The translations under genes were made by a program, and so were the position numbers. A DNA stretch of 64,000 nucleotides. Source: Welwitschia mirabilis. Taxonomy: Eukaryota; Gnetophyta; Gnetopsida; Welwitschiales. Location of the stretch: contig JBOZIK010000001.1 of NCBI GenBank assembly GCA_051453625.1, positions 107,053,474-107,117,473 on the forward strand. The letters are read 5' to 3'. The notes beneath the pieces are model-generated. The model saw only the letters and a list, made by a program, of their open reading frames with translations, was not told the origin of the DNA and did not search any database. Positions 1 to 11,689 of the stretch are shown one piece after another. How positions within the stretch are numbered: position 1 is the first letter of the stretch; the number at the start of each line of letters is the position of its first letter.

Positions 1-755
1 ATACCCTATTTTAATTACAAATTCATGTTACTTAGTATTGCAATTAATATAATCTATAAGGAAGAACAATATAACAGTTGAAAAGATTTCAATTCACTTA
101 ATACTTTTATTAATGAAATTGAAGTACATCCACTAATAACAATAACTTCTCAATGAAAGATTCTCTTCCTAACACCAAGGTGATCCTTCTTACAAGTAGG
201 ATGGATTTTCTTACCTTCAACAATATTTAATTATCATAAGAATGTAGATAACAAAGGATGATTTGAATAGGATTTAAAAGGATCTATTTATAGGTTGGGA
301 TATATTGCTAAAGGATGTGAAACAAAGAGGTATAAGTTAAATCCACCCTTTTATAATAATTTAATTAAGTTTACAAATTATTTTAAGTGTTGTCCCTTAT
401 GTCGTCTTCACAACATAGAGGATGACACTCCATCTACCAACTAATGCTTAGCATGTGTTAAAAATACTGACTGACATCCCAATTATCATCGCCATGACAT
501 AGAGGATGACCATACCTTTTTGAATATCATTCCTTTTGTTGTCCCTATGATAGTGATAATGATCAATATATCTTCATTATTTTGATTTGGTCGATCGTTA
601 TCCAAAAATTACTTCTTATTTGGGACATTATTGCATCTTTTAACCTATATGGTAGTTTTGTAAAATTTGCATAAATCCCTAGAAAAACCTATTAATAGGG
701 CTTGAAAATGTACTCCATAAGTGTATTAAATAGGTTAAGTTGGCATCACAACATA
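1..755 (-). repeat. T1 3' LTR, left part cut by window edge
   Basis: This segment aligns with 6515-7138 and with about 9180-9937, the other two T1 LTRs. It ends in CATCACAACA, the exact inverse of the TGTTGTGATG that opens the LTR at 6171, so the family has 10-bp inverted LTR ends. By comparison about 345 bp are missing to the left, giving a full length near 1.1 kb. A purine-rich tract (minus strand) lies directly to its right, which makes this the 3' LTR of a minus-strand element. Identification as an LTR is firm; assignment to the Athila/Tat group rests on the internal region. Confidence 0.85.
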
Positions 756-772
756 TCCCTTCACTTAGCATT
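756..772 (-). other. polypurine tract of T1 element
   Basis: Read on the minus strand, the sequence abutting the LTR is AAGTGAAGGGATA followed by TGTTGTG. A short purine run touching the 3' LTR is the expected plus-strand DNA primer site of an LTR retrotransposon, and it fixes the element's orientation as minus. Confidence 0.65.
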
Positions 773-2275
773 TATCAGTCCTTAATAAAGTAAGCAAATA
801 ACAAGTTGCGAGCCAATTGATGAAAAGAAACTCAAAACATGTATATCATATAGAATTAAGAGTATAACATGTGAAATACATCTATGAAAAAGCATAAGCG
901 AAATTAAAGTATATTATAAATCATTAACATCATAGAAAAGTTTCATACGTCATGTAGAAAAGATGAAGTAGGATAAGATTTCATGATTGCAAGATTAAGT
1001 GGTAGATGAGGTTATAAAAAGGGAGATTATCAAAAGAAAGGAGAGAATCAATATTATCATGTGAAAAGATGGTTAAGAGAGAGGTCAATCTGATCTTATG
1101 TATGATAATTAAGTGGTGAAAAATGTAATAAGCAGACTAGAAAATGACAAAGTCCTAAACATTATTTTGGGAAAAGTGAGAAAAATGAATTTCTAAAAAT
1201 AAACCTAAGAACTAAGATAAGATAAAAAGGAAATTGGACAAGATAGAACATGATGAAGATTAACCTTTACCTAAAATTTAAATTTAGCAAAATTTCTTGA
1301 TAAGGTTATAAAGCTACTTGATATAGAAATGCATAATTCAATGTAGAACACCATAGAGTACCATTCGAAAGGGTAGTAATAATGACAATATTTAATGGTT
1401 ATGTCTAGCAAGGTATCAAGTCATTTTTGGACTATAATTCAATCCTTCTTTAGTTATGATAACTATAGTACTTTGATAAGGGATTATCCAATGATCAATA
1501 TACTCATATGCACTTGAAGTTTTTGCCTTATAGTTAAGGGAGTTTTTAGTCAATGGGGTGTTGAACGATAACATTCATCATGATGAGGGGAGTGCAACCA
1601 CTACAAGGAGAATATAAACCCGCAAACTAAGGATATACACGGCTAACTAATCCTCTGGTGGAGTTTCCGAAACTATCATATCATACTATTAAAGGCCCCT
1701 CTCAAGAAAATTTGCTCCAGTATTTTTGCAATAGTACATCATGGTATAACTACAAGAGGGTGGTTCATTTTTATTTTTCTTTTTCTTTTTTCTTTTTTAT
1801 TTTTATTCAATATTCCCTCTTGCTTTTCATGTTGTTATTCTTTTCCATTGAATTAGACTTCCCATTTTTAATAGCATTGATTAATCATTGGAATAATAAA
1901 GTAATAAAATATATGACTAAAAGTGAGCATCAGATTATCATAATTGATATTTTGTCATAAAAGAGCTAAGGATATTAATTGTAGATATTGCAATATCTTA
2001 AGATTGGTTGAATACAATCTTTATCACATGAAAACTCAAAGTAGAAAATCACTTAATCATGGTAACACCTATGGAAGTCAAACATGAATTAAGTTGAAGA
2101 TGATTAAGTCATTTCATAACTTAAACTAATGAATAAAGCTAAGAAATAATCTACTAGACAGCCAAGGGAAGATAATCCTTTTTGTAAATAGGAACTTCCA
2201 AGTTAATTACTATTATAATGTTTAAGGTATAGCAACAATCATCTAGAGATGTATATAGTTTTAACCCTTATTCAT
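773..2275 (-). other. non-coding 3' spacer of T1
   Basis: This 1.5-kb stretch lies between the end of pol and the 3' LTR and has no convincing coding sequence. It holds a T/C-rich tract at about 1766-1810 (purine-rich on the element's strand). The part around 1577-1800 is clearly homologous to 55319-55530 and 50863-51060 in T2, so the two families share this spacer. Athila, Tat and Ogre elements typically carry a long spacer here. The 100-codon frame at 1658-1960 is a by-product of the pyrimidine tract. Confidence 0.6.
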
Positions 2276-2620
2276 TTACTCTTTGGATTTCTTGAGTTTG
2301 AAAATCAGAGATGTCAATAAAACCATTAGTATGCATCTTTTCACACGATAGGAACCAAGCCATTTGGTGGCCAACTTGTTACGTATAGGATGTACTCGAG
2401 TATTATGCAAATGCATAAATTGACTTATGTCTATAAGCTTAGCAATTTTGTTTTTGACTACTAGCTTAATGGTAGGATTAAGTAAGGCTTTTTCTTGGAA
2501 AGGGTAAAGTTGAGAATTAATGACCAATGACTTATTAGAAGTTTTATTTGAGAACATGTATTTAAAACCATTGGATAAGTCTTTAAGTTGAAGATCATTT
2601 TCATCCTTCATAATTGTTGG
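2276..2620 (-). pseudogene. T1 pol remnant: start of RT joined to end of integrase
   Basis: The minus-strand translation begins with a segment like the Athila/Tat linker before RT (QLKDLSNGFKYMF, then SLVINSQLYPFQEKALL). It continues with NPTIKLVVKNKIAKLIDI, which resembles the RT entry segment of this group. It then jumps to HPIRNKLATKWLGSYRV, typical of the C-terminal region of plant gypsy integrases. After a one-base frameshift near 2330 it goes on as NGFIDISDFQTQEIQ, again integrase-like. The RT palm, RNase H and integrase core are therefore deleted. At least one more internal deletion is likely, between QEKALL and NPTIK. The element cannot encode its own replication enzymes. Confidence 0.7.
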
Positions 2621-3330
2621 ACATCCATCTTAATGTAAAAGATTTTCAATGGGTCTTACATGTTGAATATCATAATCAAGTATGGGTTCAAAGTCCTCAT
2701 TAAAATTATTATTAAAAGAGTCATTTAAAAGATATAGGCTGAGGTTGTAAGGATTGAAGGAGTTTAAAGATTTAAGACTAATAGAAGAATCTTCCTCATC
2801 CTCAAACAAGATAAAGTTATGTAATAAAAGAAGCCTTTATTCTAAAGGATTATGTTGAACTAACATGGATGATTTAACTTTTTATTTTATATCTAGTTCA
2901 TCTTCCATGTCTTTTTCAGCAACATAGAATACTTTGATACTAAACCTTTTATTATCTATATGACATTCCATCATCCCTGTGTAATTATCAATGACACAAT
3001 GAGCTGTTACATAAAAGGCTCTTCCTAAAAGTAGAGGGTATGCACCATTATATTTAACTTCTATAATGACCACATCTACAGGGTAGAAGGCTTATTCAAT
3101 TTGAATCAATAAATATTTGATTATTCCTATAGGTTTCTTAATTAATGCATTAGCCAATTCCAATACTATTTTGGTAGGTTCAGTTTTCCCTTCTAATCCA
3201 AGATTTTTACAAATTTGTAAAGGTATAATATTGACACTTGCTCCTATGTCTATTAGATATTTTTTGATGTTCTTATTTCCAAAATAACACGTACAATGGC
3301 TACCACTAAATATTTAAACTTAGGACATTT
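2621..3330 (-). pseudogene. T1 retropepsin-like protease and PR-RT linker
   Basis: The protease is read on the minus strand from about 3270. LIDIGASVNIIP holds the D-x-G-A-S active-site signature (about 3236-3256). It is followed by LGLEGKTEPTKIVLELA and then by PLLLGRAFYVTAHCVID, which matches the flap-distal 'LGRPFL-TA-A-ID' block of Athila/Tat proteases. One in-frame stop sits between these blocks, near 3090. The remainder, to 2621, is an acidic linker rich in Asn, Asp and Ser leading into the RT-start remnant, with several stops. In a working element this enzyme would cleave the Gag-Pol polyprotein. Confidence 0.8.
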
Positions 3331-5221
3331 TTAAAAAACTAAGTTGGAAAGAGATTGTGTAATGAATACTTTGGAATTACTCTCTTTTTTTTTGTTTTAC
3401 TAAGTCCTTCCAAATTTTGTTATACTTGGAGTTGTCTTGAAGGATTTTTGAAAGGATAGATTGATAATAACATCATTCATAACTTATTTTAAACAATCAT
3501 CATCAGTTGGATTATTATTTAATATTTTCAACCCTTGGGTAATCTTATCCTTGGGATGTTGGTTGTTGTTGTTGAATTTAAGAAAGTTTAGTTGATCAGG
3601 AATTTCAATATCATATTATTAAGATTTGTCTTTATAGATTAAAATTGAAGATTTCTCATGAGGAGTGGTGTTATGTCCACTTCTTATTACAACTTTATAA
3701 TCTTTCTTTACAACATTTGGGTTTGGAATAGTTTAAGTGGGAAGTAATCCTTGAGGCATTTGATTTCCTACCATGTTTTGTCAAAGGAGGCCAATCAAAT
3801 TTTTTAAGTTTTTATTCTAATTTTATAAAGTTTCATTCTAATTTTATAAAGTTTCATTAGTGGTATCTTGTATCTTTTTGACTTCCTCCATCATTTTCTA
3901 TAAGGATAATTTTTATTGTAGTTGGAAAAATTGGGTTGAGAATTATGACTTCTATATTTGTTATTAAATGAAGGTTGGAAAGATGTTGAAGTTTTATTAT
4001 TTCTTGGAGGATATTGTTGATTACCTTCAACATTGTTTGTCCTTTGATTGAATGCATAAACTTCATTAAATATGGCATTTCTACAAGTTGGTAAAGCTGG
4101 GTATTCCTTGGTAAAGTGATAGTTTTTATAACATATTTCATAATGGTTAAGTTGATTTAGTAATTTTGCATTAGTTAAAGCTTTTGTGTAACTCTCCAAT
4201 GTGCTAGTAAGATCACTAAGTAGGTGTTAACCTTTGGTTGTTCTTCTTTATTTTGCACTTTTTTTCTGAGTCTCCAAGCTTTTCACCTATAGTTCTAGTG
4301 TCTTTACATGTAGTTTTTGGCAAATTTTAACTTCTTTACACAAGGTTTTGTAATAATTTTTAAGTATTATCTAAGGTTAAATTAAGTAAATCTCCACCAC
4401 ATGATAAAATTGCCATTTTTTTGGTTTGACTATTCAATCCACTATAGAAATGATTAATAAGCTCTTATTTTTCAAATTCATTCATTGGCTTGAATGACAC
4501 ATCAATAAAAAATCTTTCATGTGTTGAGGAATAATCTTCATTAGGGTATTGTTGAAAATTTATTACTTCTTTTCTTCTTGTCCTCATGATTATCTCAGCT
4601 ATGAACCATTTGATAAAAACTCCTTGTACATGATCCCATGACTTAAGAATTCTATGTAAAATGGTTTTAGCAAATTCTTTACTTTTTCTTTTAAGGTAAA
4701 TGGAAATATTATCATGTAGGTCCTATCTAAAATTTTATTTTTTCCATTTCCTAAAGTAAATATGAATTGCACAATATCAACTATGTGTTAGAATGGGTCT
4801 TCATTAGGTTCTCCAAAAAAAGTTAGGATAGGCATTTAAGTTTTTTATCTCTACATCATCTCTAGAGGGTAGGTCAAATGGGTTTTAAAGTTCTCTCTTT
4901 TTGTTGGATAACATATTATTTAAAGTAACATTTGAATTATAAGATTTGTTAAATTCCATAAAGGTAATAGTATTAGGATGACAAGGCAAAAGAGGAGAGG
5001 TAGGATTTTTAGTAGAACTTTGTTAATTTTTAAAAATTTTCAAAGACTTAGAAGTATGCAAACAAGAAATAGTAAATGCAGAATAATCATCTTGCTTAAT
5101 TAAAGAATTAAATTTTTTTCTCACCTCGAGTTCTTAAATTAAAGTCCACCAAACCTTCTTTGATTGCTTCATTAAAAAAATGTTTTTCACAAGTGTATTT
5201 GCTTTTATTGCTATTTACCAT
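3331..5221 (-). pseudogene. T1 gag remnant, Athila/Tat type
   Basis: The likely start codon is at 5221 (MVNSNKSKY), just left of the leader. Further along the minus strand, fragments match the retrotransposon gag domain of Athila-type elements: FAKTILHRILKSWDHVQGVF (RNA-binding capsid core region), then HERFF, then LINHFYSGLNSQTKKMAI (the 'FYnGL...' block) and SCGGDLL. After that comes a broken zinc knuckle at about 4095-4140, C-x-x-x-x-H-x-x-x-x-Y, where two cysteines are replaced. A Gln/Asn/Ser-rich tail with PNFSNYNKN (about 3891-4080) ends the domain. Multiple stops and frameshifts make it non-functional. A second, better aligned copy lies at 7239-8330. Confidence 0.75.
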
Positions 5222-5294
5222 TACCCTGTAAGATCAATTTATGTTAAACAAACTTCTTTACATTCAAGTGAAATTAATCTCTAGGATTACACAA

Positions 5295-6104
5295 AGGTGC
5301 AAGGATTAGTATATACCAAAATGAATGTGGTAATCACTCAGATCGCATGAAGTGCAAAGTGTAGGCTAAGTTTGTTGCAAATAATAATCAATGTGATAAT
5401 CCCCAAGATCACATGAAGTGTGAGGGGTAGACCTAACAGATTATTAAATTAAAATATGAATTCTTAAAATTAAACATAAAAGTAAAGAAAAGAAAATTAC
5501 AAGAAATATAATTTAAAATTTTCAGGAAAGGAAATTAACGTATACTCCAAATGGATAATTAAACGATTACTTATAGACCAAAAGGTAGTTAAGCAATTAC
5601 AAGTAGATCCAAGAGGATAAAATACAACACTGCTCAAATAAACAAATTAAAATGAATTCAAANNNNNNNNNNNNNNNNNNNNNNNNNNNNNNNNNNNNNN
5701 NNNNNNNNNNNNNNNNNNNNNNNNNNNNNNNNNNNAAAGGTGTAAGAAGTAGGATCTACCAAATGAATGTGGCAATCACTCAGATCGCAGGAAGTGCAAA
5801 GTGTAGGCTAAGTTTGTTGCAAATAATAATCAATGTAGTATTCCCTAAGATCATATGAAGTATAAGGGGTAGACCTAATATATTGCTGAATTGAAATATG
5901 AATTATCAAAATTACACTTGAAAGTAAAAAAAGGAAAATTACAAGAAATAAAAATTACAATTTTCAAGAAAGGAAATTAAAGTACACTCCAAATAAATAA
6001 TCAAAGAATTACTTTTAGACCAAAAGGTAATCAAGCAATTGCAAGTAGATCCAGGAGGATAAAATACATCACTACTCAAATAAACAAATTGAAATGAATT
6101 CAAA
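5295..6104 (-). repeat. duplicated T1 leader segment around a gap
   Basis: About 370 bp at 5295-5662 recur at 5736-6104, on the two sides of a 73-N gap (5663-5735), with roughly 10% mismatch. The related T1 copy at about 8393-8770 has the segment only once. The sequence is the untranslated leader between the primer-binding site and gag. The duplication may be a real tandem copy or two allelic contig ends placed side by side. Confidence 0.7.
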
Positions 6105-6148
6105 ATACTTACTTAATTAATTACAATATACTTTTTTTTTTTGAATTC

Positions 6149-6170
6149 TTTCCTAGAAATGATGCCAAAA
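6149..6170 (-). other. primer-binding site, T1 middle LTR
   Basis: On the minus strand, directly after the LTR, the sequence reads TTTTGGCATCATTTCTAGGA. It is a C-to-T/G-to-A decayed form of TGGCGCCGTTGCCGGGG, the tRNA-Asp type primer site used by Athila/Tat elements. The adjoining LTR is therefore a 5' LTR for the internal region to its left. Confidence 0.75.
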
Positions 6171-7138
6171 TGTTGTGATGTATATTTATACTTCTAATTC
6201 CAATATTCTAAAGATCAAATTTAACTTGCAACATCTGAAAAGCTAAATATCTAATTGCACACTATATACATTTATATAGTGGGATCAACCCAAATGTCAT
6301 ACACTTAAAGAATACTTTGGAAAGAGAATATGAAAAATTACTTTCATAAAGAGAAGAATAACATCTTTTAAACTTTTTCTTGAAAGGAAATAAAATCAAA
6401 CAATGCAAAGATGAAAATGGAATGCAATGGAATGGAATGAAATGATATGTAATGAATGTAATTATAATACAACGAATTAATTAAACTTTTAATCTTTATC
6501 ACTTATATTGGCTCTTATAACCTATTTCAATTACAAATTCATGTCACTTAATATTGTAATTAAGATAATCTATAAGGAAGAATAATAAAATAGTTGGAAA
6601 TATTTGAATTTAATTAATACTTTTATTAATGAAAATGAAGTACATCCACTTATGATAATAACTTCTCAATAAAAGATTCTCTACCTAACACCAAGGTGGT
6701 CCTTCTCACAAGTAGGATGAATATTCTTACCTCTAATAATCTTCAATTATCACAAGAATGTAGATAACAAAGGATGATTTAAATAGGGTCTAAAAGGATC
6801 TATTTATAGGTTGGAATAGGTCACTAAAGGGTGTAAAATGAAGAGGTATAATTTATATCCACCCTTTCATAATAATTTAATTAAGTTTACAAATTAGTTT
6901 GAGTGTTGTTCCTCATGTTATCCCCATGACATAGAGTATGACACTCCATCTGCCAACTAATGCTTAGCATGTGTTGAAAATGCTGACTGTCATCCCAATT
7001 GTCATCTTCACAACATAAAGAATGACCATACTTTTCTAATTATCATCCCCTCTATCATTCCCATAATAGTGAGGACAACCAATGTATCTTCATTATTTTT
7101 CTTTGATCGATCATTATCTAAAAATGGCTTCTTATTTG
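6171..7138 (-). repeat. T1 middle LTR, cut by a gap
   Basis: It opens with TGTTGTGATG at 6171 and aligns over its length with the LTRs at 1-755 and 8843-9937. About 140 bp of its far end would fall in the 100-N gap (7139-7238). Beyond the gap the sequence resumes inside a gag region rather than in LTR or flanking DNA. This LTR is therefore shared between two internal regions, or is a misjoin. Confidence 0.8.
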
Positions 7139-7238
7139 NNNNNNNNNNNNNNNNNNNNNNNNNNNNNNNNNNNNNNNNNNNNNNNNNNNNNNNNNNNNNN
7201 NNNNNNNNNNNNNNNNNNNNNNNNNNNNNNNNNNNNNN

Positions 7239-8330
7239 ATTTAGCAATTTTGCATTAGTTAAAGCTTTTGTGTAACTCTCTAATGTACTAGTAAGATCAC
7301 TAAGTAGGGTGTTAACCTTTGGTTGTTCTTCCTCATGTTGTACTTTTTTCAAATCTCTAAGCATTTCACTTACAGTTTTAGTATCTTTACATGTAGTTTT
7401 TGGCCAATTTTGACTTCTTTCTACAAGGTCTTCTAATAAGTTCTAAGCATCGCCTAAGATTAAATTGAGTAAACCTCCATCACATGAAAAATATACTATT
7501 TATTTAATTTGACTATTCAATATACTATATAAGTGACCAGTAGGTTCTTATTTTTTAAACTCATTTATTGAATTAAATGACATGGCTATAAAGAATCTTT
7601 CATATGTTAAGGAATGATCTTCATAAGGGTATTATTGAAAATTTATTACTTCTTTTCCTCTTGTTCTTATGATTTTCTCACCCATGAATAATTTTATATA
7701 AACTTCTTGTGGTTGATTCCATAACTTAAGACTTCTATGTGGAATCATTTTAAGCTAATTTTTCACTTTTCTTGTTAAGGTAAATGGAAAGATTATGATG
7801 TAAGTTCTATCTAAAATTTGATTTTTTCCATTTCCTAAAGTAATGATGAGTTGTTAAATCTTAGCTATGTGTTGAAATGGGTCTTCATTAGATTATCTAG
7901 AAAAGGTAGGAAAGGCATTTAAGTTTTTTAACTCTATGTCATCTCTGGGGGATAGGTCAAATGGGTTTTGAATTTCTCTCTTTTTGTTGGATAACATATC
8001 CTTTATAGTAACATTCTAATTAGAGGATCCTAATATTTTAAGTAAAGATTTATTAGATGCCATCGAGAGAAGAGTATTAGGATGATTAGGCAGAAGAGGA
8101 GAGACAAGATTTTTAGTAGAACTTGGTTGATTTTCACAAACTTTCAAAGGTTTTGGAGTATGCTAATAAGAAATAGTAAATAAGAATAATCATCTTGCTG
8201 AATTAAAGAAATAAATTTTTCTTTCTCATCTTGAGTTCTTGCATTAAAGTCCACCAAACCTTATTTGATTGCTTCTTCGAGGAAATGTTTTTCATGAGTG
8301 TATTTACTTTACTACTATTTACTATTACCC
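7239..8330 (-). pseudogene. second T1 gag copy, truncated by gap
   Basis: This stretch is homologous to 4157-5225 and encodes the same Athila-type gag on the minus strand. Its part nearest the gap carries the segment ESYTKALTNAKLLN shared with the first copy. The start codon equivalent (near 8320) has changed from ATG to ATA. Multiple stops are present. Everything downstream of gag (zinc knuckle, protease) is missing behind the gap. It is clearly a separate copy, with many substitutions relative to the first. Confidence 0.7.
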
Positions 8331-8819
8331 TGTGAGATCAAATTATGTTAAAGAAACTTCTTTACATTCAAGTGGTATCAATCTCCAAGATTATTCAAAG
8401 ATGCAAGGAGTATGATATATCAAATAAATGTGACAATCACTTAGATTGCACAAAGCACAAAGTGTAGACCAAGTTTGTTGCAAATAATAATCAATGTGGT
8501 AATCCCCAAGATTATATGAAGTGTGAGGAGTAGACCTAATAGATTACTAAATTGAAATATAAATCCTTCAAATTAGAATTGAATTTGAAATTAAAAAAAG
8601 AGAAACTACAAGACATAAAAATTAAAACTACAATTTGCAAGAAAAGAAATTAAAGTACACTTCAAATAAATAATTAAATAATTACTTATAGACCAAAAGG
8701 TGATCAAGAAATTGTAAGTAGATCCAAAAGGATAAAATACAGCACTACTCAAATAAATAATTTGAAATGAATTAAAAATACTTACTCAAGTAATGACAAT
8801 CTTTTTTTTCTCTTAAAGT
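8331..8819 (-). other. T1 leader of second copy
   Basis: Untranslated leader between gag and the primer-binding site. It is homologous to 5226-6148 but contains the approximately 370-bp segment only once. No coding sequence is seen. Confidence 0.6.
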
Positions 8820-8842
8820 CTTCCTTGACAACAGTGCCAAAA
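8820..8842 (-). other. primer-binding site, T1 right LTR
   Basis: On the minus strand it reads TTTTGGCACTGTTGTCAAGG next to the LTR. This is closer to the canonical tRNA-Asp type site TGGCGCCGTTGCC than the one at 6149. It marks the LTR at 8843 as a 5' LTR of a minus-strand element. Confidence 0.8.
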
Positions 8843-9937
8843 TGTTGCAACACATATTTGTGCTTCTAGTTCTAATATTCCAAACATCGAATTTAACTTG
8901 AAATATCTGAAAAGTTAATAATCTAATTGCACATAATACACATTTGTATAGTGCGATTAACCCAAATGTCATACACTTAGAGAAGAATTCTAAAAAAAAG
9001 AATGTAGAACATTGATTTAGAAAAAGAAGAATAATATATTTACTTTATAGGAAATAAAATTAAACAATGCAAAAATGAAAATGGAATGCAATGCAATGGA
9101 ATGAAATAAAATGTAATGCAACGAACGTAATTTTAATGTAATGAATTAATTAAACCTTCAATCTACTATTACTAGATTGGTTCTTATAATGTATTTTAAT
9201 TACAAATTCATGTTACTTAAATTGTAATTAAGATAAGCTATAAGAAAGAATGATAGAACATTTTAAAATATTTCAATTCAATCAATACTTTTATTAATGG
9301 AGTTGAAGTACATCTACTTATGACAATAACTCCTCAATAAAAGATTCACTGCCTAACATCAAGATGGTTCTTCTTATAAGTAGGATGGATCTCCTTGGCT
9401 TTAACCATATCCAATTATCACAAGAATGTAGATGTAAAAGATGATTTTAAATAAGATCTGAAAGGGTCTATTTATTGGTTGGGATAGGTTGCTAAAGGGT
9501 GTAAACCAAAGAGGTACAAGTTAGATCTACCCTTTCATAACAATTTAATTAACTTTACAAATAATTTTGACTATTGTCCCTTGTGTCATCCCCATGACAT
9601 AGAGGATGACACCCCATCTACCAACTAATGCTTAGCACATGTTGAAAATGCTGATTTTCATTTCAATCATCATCCTCATGACATAGAGGATGATATACTT
9701 TTCTAATTATTAACCCCTCTATTGTCCCTGTGATAGGGAGGAGAACCAATATATCTTTATCACATTGCTTTAGTTAATCATTATCTAAAAATGGCTTCTT
9801 ATTTGAAAAATTATTGCATCTTTTGACCTGTATGGAAGATTTGTAAAATTTTCATAAATCCCTAGAAAACCTTGTCAATAGGACCTGAAAATGTACTCCA
9901 CATGTGTATTACATAGGTTAAGTTGGCATCACAGTAG
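8843..9937 (-). repeat. T1 5' LTR (right outer LTR)
   Basis: A full-length LTR of about 1095 bp, opening TGTTGCAACA and ending near CATCACAGTA. It aligns with the other two T1 LTRs. Two copies of the GTCATCC...GGATGAC motif lie at about 9574-9612 and 9656-9692. Immediately to the right begins the integrase end of a different gypsy element, so T1 abuts or was inserted into that element. Confidence 0.8.
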
Positions 9938-11190
9938 ATATATGTGGAGGAAGTTCTAGTTTGTATGCTAGATCTCCTATTCTCTCAATGATCTTGAACG
10001 AACCATAGAATCATGATGCTAATTTGCTTTACTTCCTCATCTTTAAGGAATTTCTTTCTGGCTTGATCCTTAGTAATACTTATTTACCAATTTGAAATAT
10101 GTGGGTATAGTATTTTTTTATCATAATATTTCTTGTACCAATATTGTGTTACCTATTACTGTCTTTTATTTTACTTATCATCTCTTCCATTTATGTTAAT
10201 TTTGAAGACATCATCTTTTCTGATCTCTGTGAAGGATTTGACCATGTGATAAGGGTAGAATAATTCCTATCATATATACTTTAAATGGTAAACATCAAAT
10301 GGAAGTATAAAACATTTAGTTGTAAGAAAACTTTGTCAAATGTAGAGAATTCTCCCATTATGTGAAGCTTCCTTTCACATAGCACCTTAGAGTGTCCTTG
10401 AGTATATGATTTACTCTTTTTATTTAGCCATTTATCTTTGGGTGGTATGAAATACTAAAGCTGAGTTTGGTATCCAAGTGATGGAAAAAGATTTATCATA
10501 ACTCATATAAGAACTTTGGATCCCGATTAGACAATATAACCTATGGTGCACCATGTAATTTGAAAACTTCCTATATAAAATAGAGGGCTAGTTCTTTTGC
10601 TATATTGAAGCTTTAAACTACAATGAAATGGATCATATTGATCAACCTATCTACACAAATGAAAATTATATCATGCTATTTATTAGTAAGGGGTAACCTG
10701 GTGATGAAATCCACAGATATTTCTTCTCATTTCCATTGCAATATTACCAATGGTTGAAGGAAATCAATAGATCTTCCTTAATCAATCTTCATCTACTGAC
10801 ATATAGGACAACTATAGATGTATTATTTTAAATCTATTTTCATTCTAAACTAAAAGTAGTATTTCCACAATTCGTAATAATTTTTGATAAATCTAGGATG
10901 TCTTTCATATGGAACTTCATGGACCTTGTGGAATGCACGGGAATTTTCCTTTCAATAGGTATCCATTCCATTAAATCATATATGTATCCACTTCTTTTCC
11001 TTCTTAAACCTATTGATATATGTCTTTGAAGTATGGATCATTAGTTGAGGATGTTTTGAGAAAGGTAGATAGGTCAAACATAACAGTGATGGCTAACATG
11101 CTTCACATGCTGCTTAAAGCATCTGCCACTTTATTCTCTTTCTTACAGGTGTACTAAAACTTGAAGTTGTATCCTACAAGTAACTTCCCC
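9938..11190 (-). pseudogene. Ty3/gypsy integrase remnant (chromovirus-like)
   Basis: In minus-strand reading order, from high to low coordinates: a zinc-finger remnant (CPICQ) near 10800; the core entry LLQPL..LQWK-EEISVDFITRLPL (about 10680-10770); VDRLINMIHFIVV (about 10620); SNRDPKF (about 10520); and SYHPKINGQIKRVNHILKDT with the Q codon now a stop (about 10400-10460). The C-terminal block FYGSFKIIERIGDLAYKL lies at about 9955-10010. These are the ordered landmarks of plant Ty3/gypsy integrases. Several stops and shifts break it. The sequence stops at the T1 LTR, so any chromodomain is missing. Integrase would insert the element's cDNA into host chromosomes. Confidence 0.85.
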
Positions 11191-11689
11191 CATCTTCTCT
11201 ATTAAATTTTTAGAAGGGGTTGTTTTTGAAAGTATTCTAAGCTTTTATGATCTATTTTGAGAAGGAATTTTCTTTTCACAAGATAGTGTCTCCATACTTT
11301 CAAAGCATGTACTATGATTAACAATTTCAAATCATCAACATAATAGTTCTTCTCATGCTGGTTTAACTTATACAATTTATAAGCAATCATCTAATCATCT
11401 TGGCTAAGTACAACTCCTATTCTTTAAGTAAAAGCACAAGTAGTGATTCTAAATGATTTGTTTATATTTGCAATTTTAAGAACAGGTGTTGTTGTTAGTA
11501 ATAACTTCAACCTCAGAAATGCATCTTTGCATTTATTATTAAACTTGAATGTATTTGTTTCTTTGGTTAGATCTATTATGGTGTTGCTAGCTGAGAGAAT
11601 TTTGAAACAAATTTCTGTTAGAATCTCATCAATCCTAAGAAACTTTGAATTTGTGTGGCATCCTTTAATTCTGGACATTCTCTTATGGC
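11191..11689 (-). pseudogene. Ty3/gypsy RT connection and RNase H remnant
   Basis: The segment at 11424-11678 contains FLRIDEI...IIDLTKETNTFKFNNKCKDAF and LLTTTPVLKIANINKSF, matching the thumb/connection region ('...PLT-LTKK...F.W...C..AF..LK..LT.APVL'). The segment at 11202-11390 reads VIAY-like IAYKLYKLNQHEKNYYVDDLKLLIIVHALKVWRHYL, then the IDHKSLEYF motif of RNase H. Stop codons and a frameshift separate the two segments. RNase H would remove the RNA strand during reverse transcription. Confidence 0.85.

Noticed and set aside
1658-1960. 100-codon frame with a long Phe run
   Set aside because: Caused by a T/C-rich tract in the T1 spacer; homologous spacer in T2 has no such frame.
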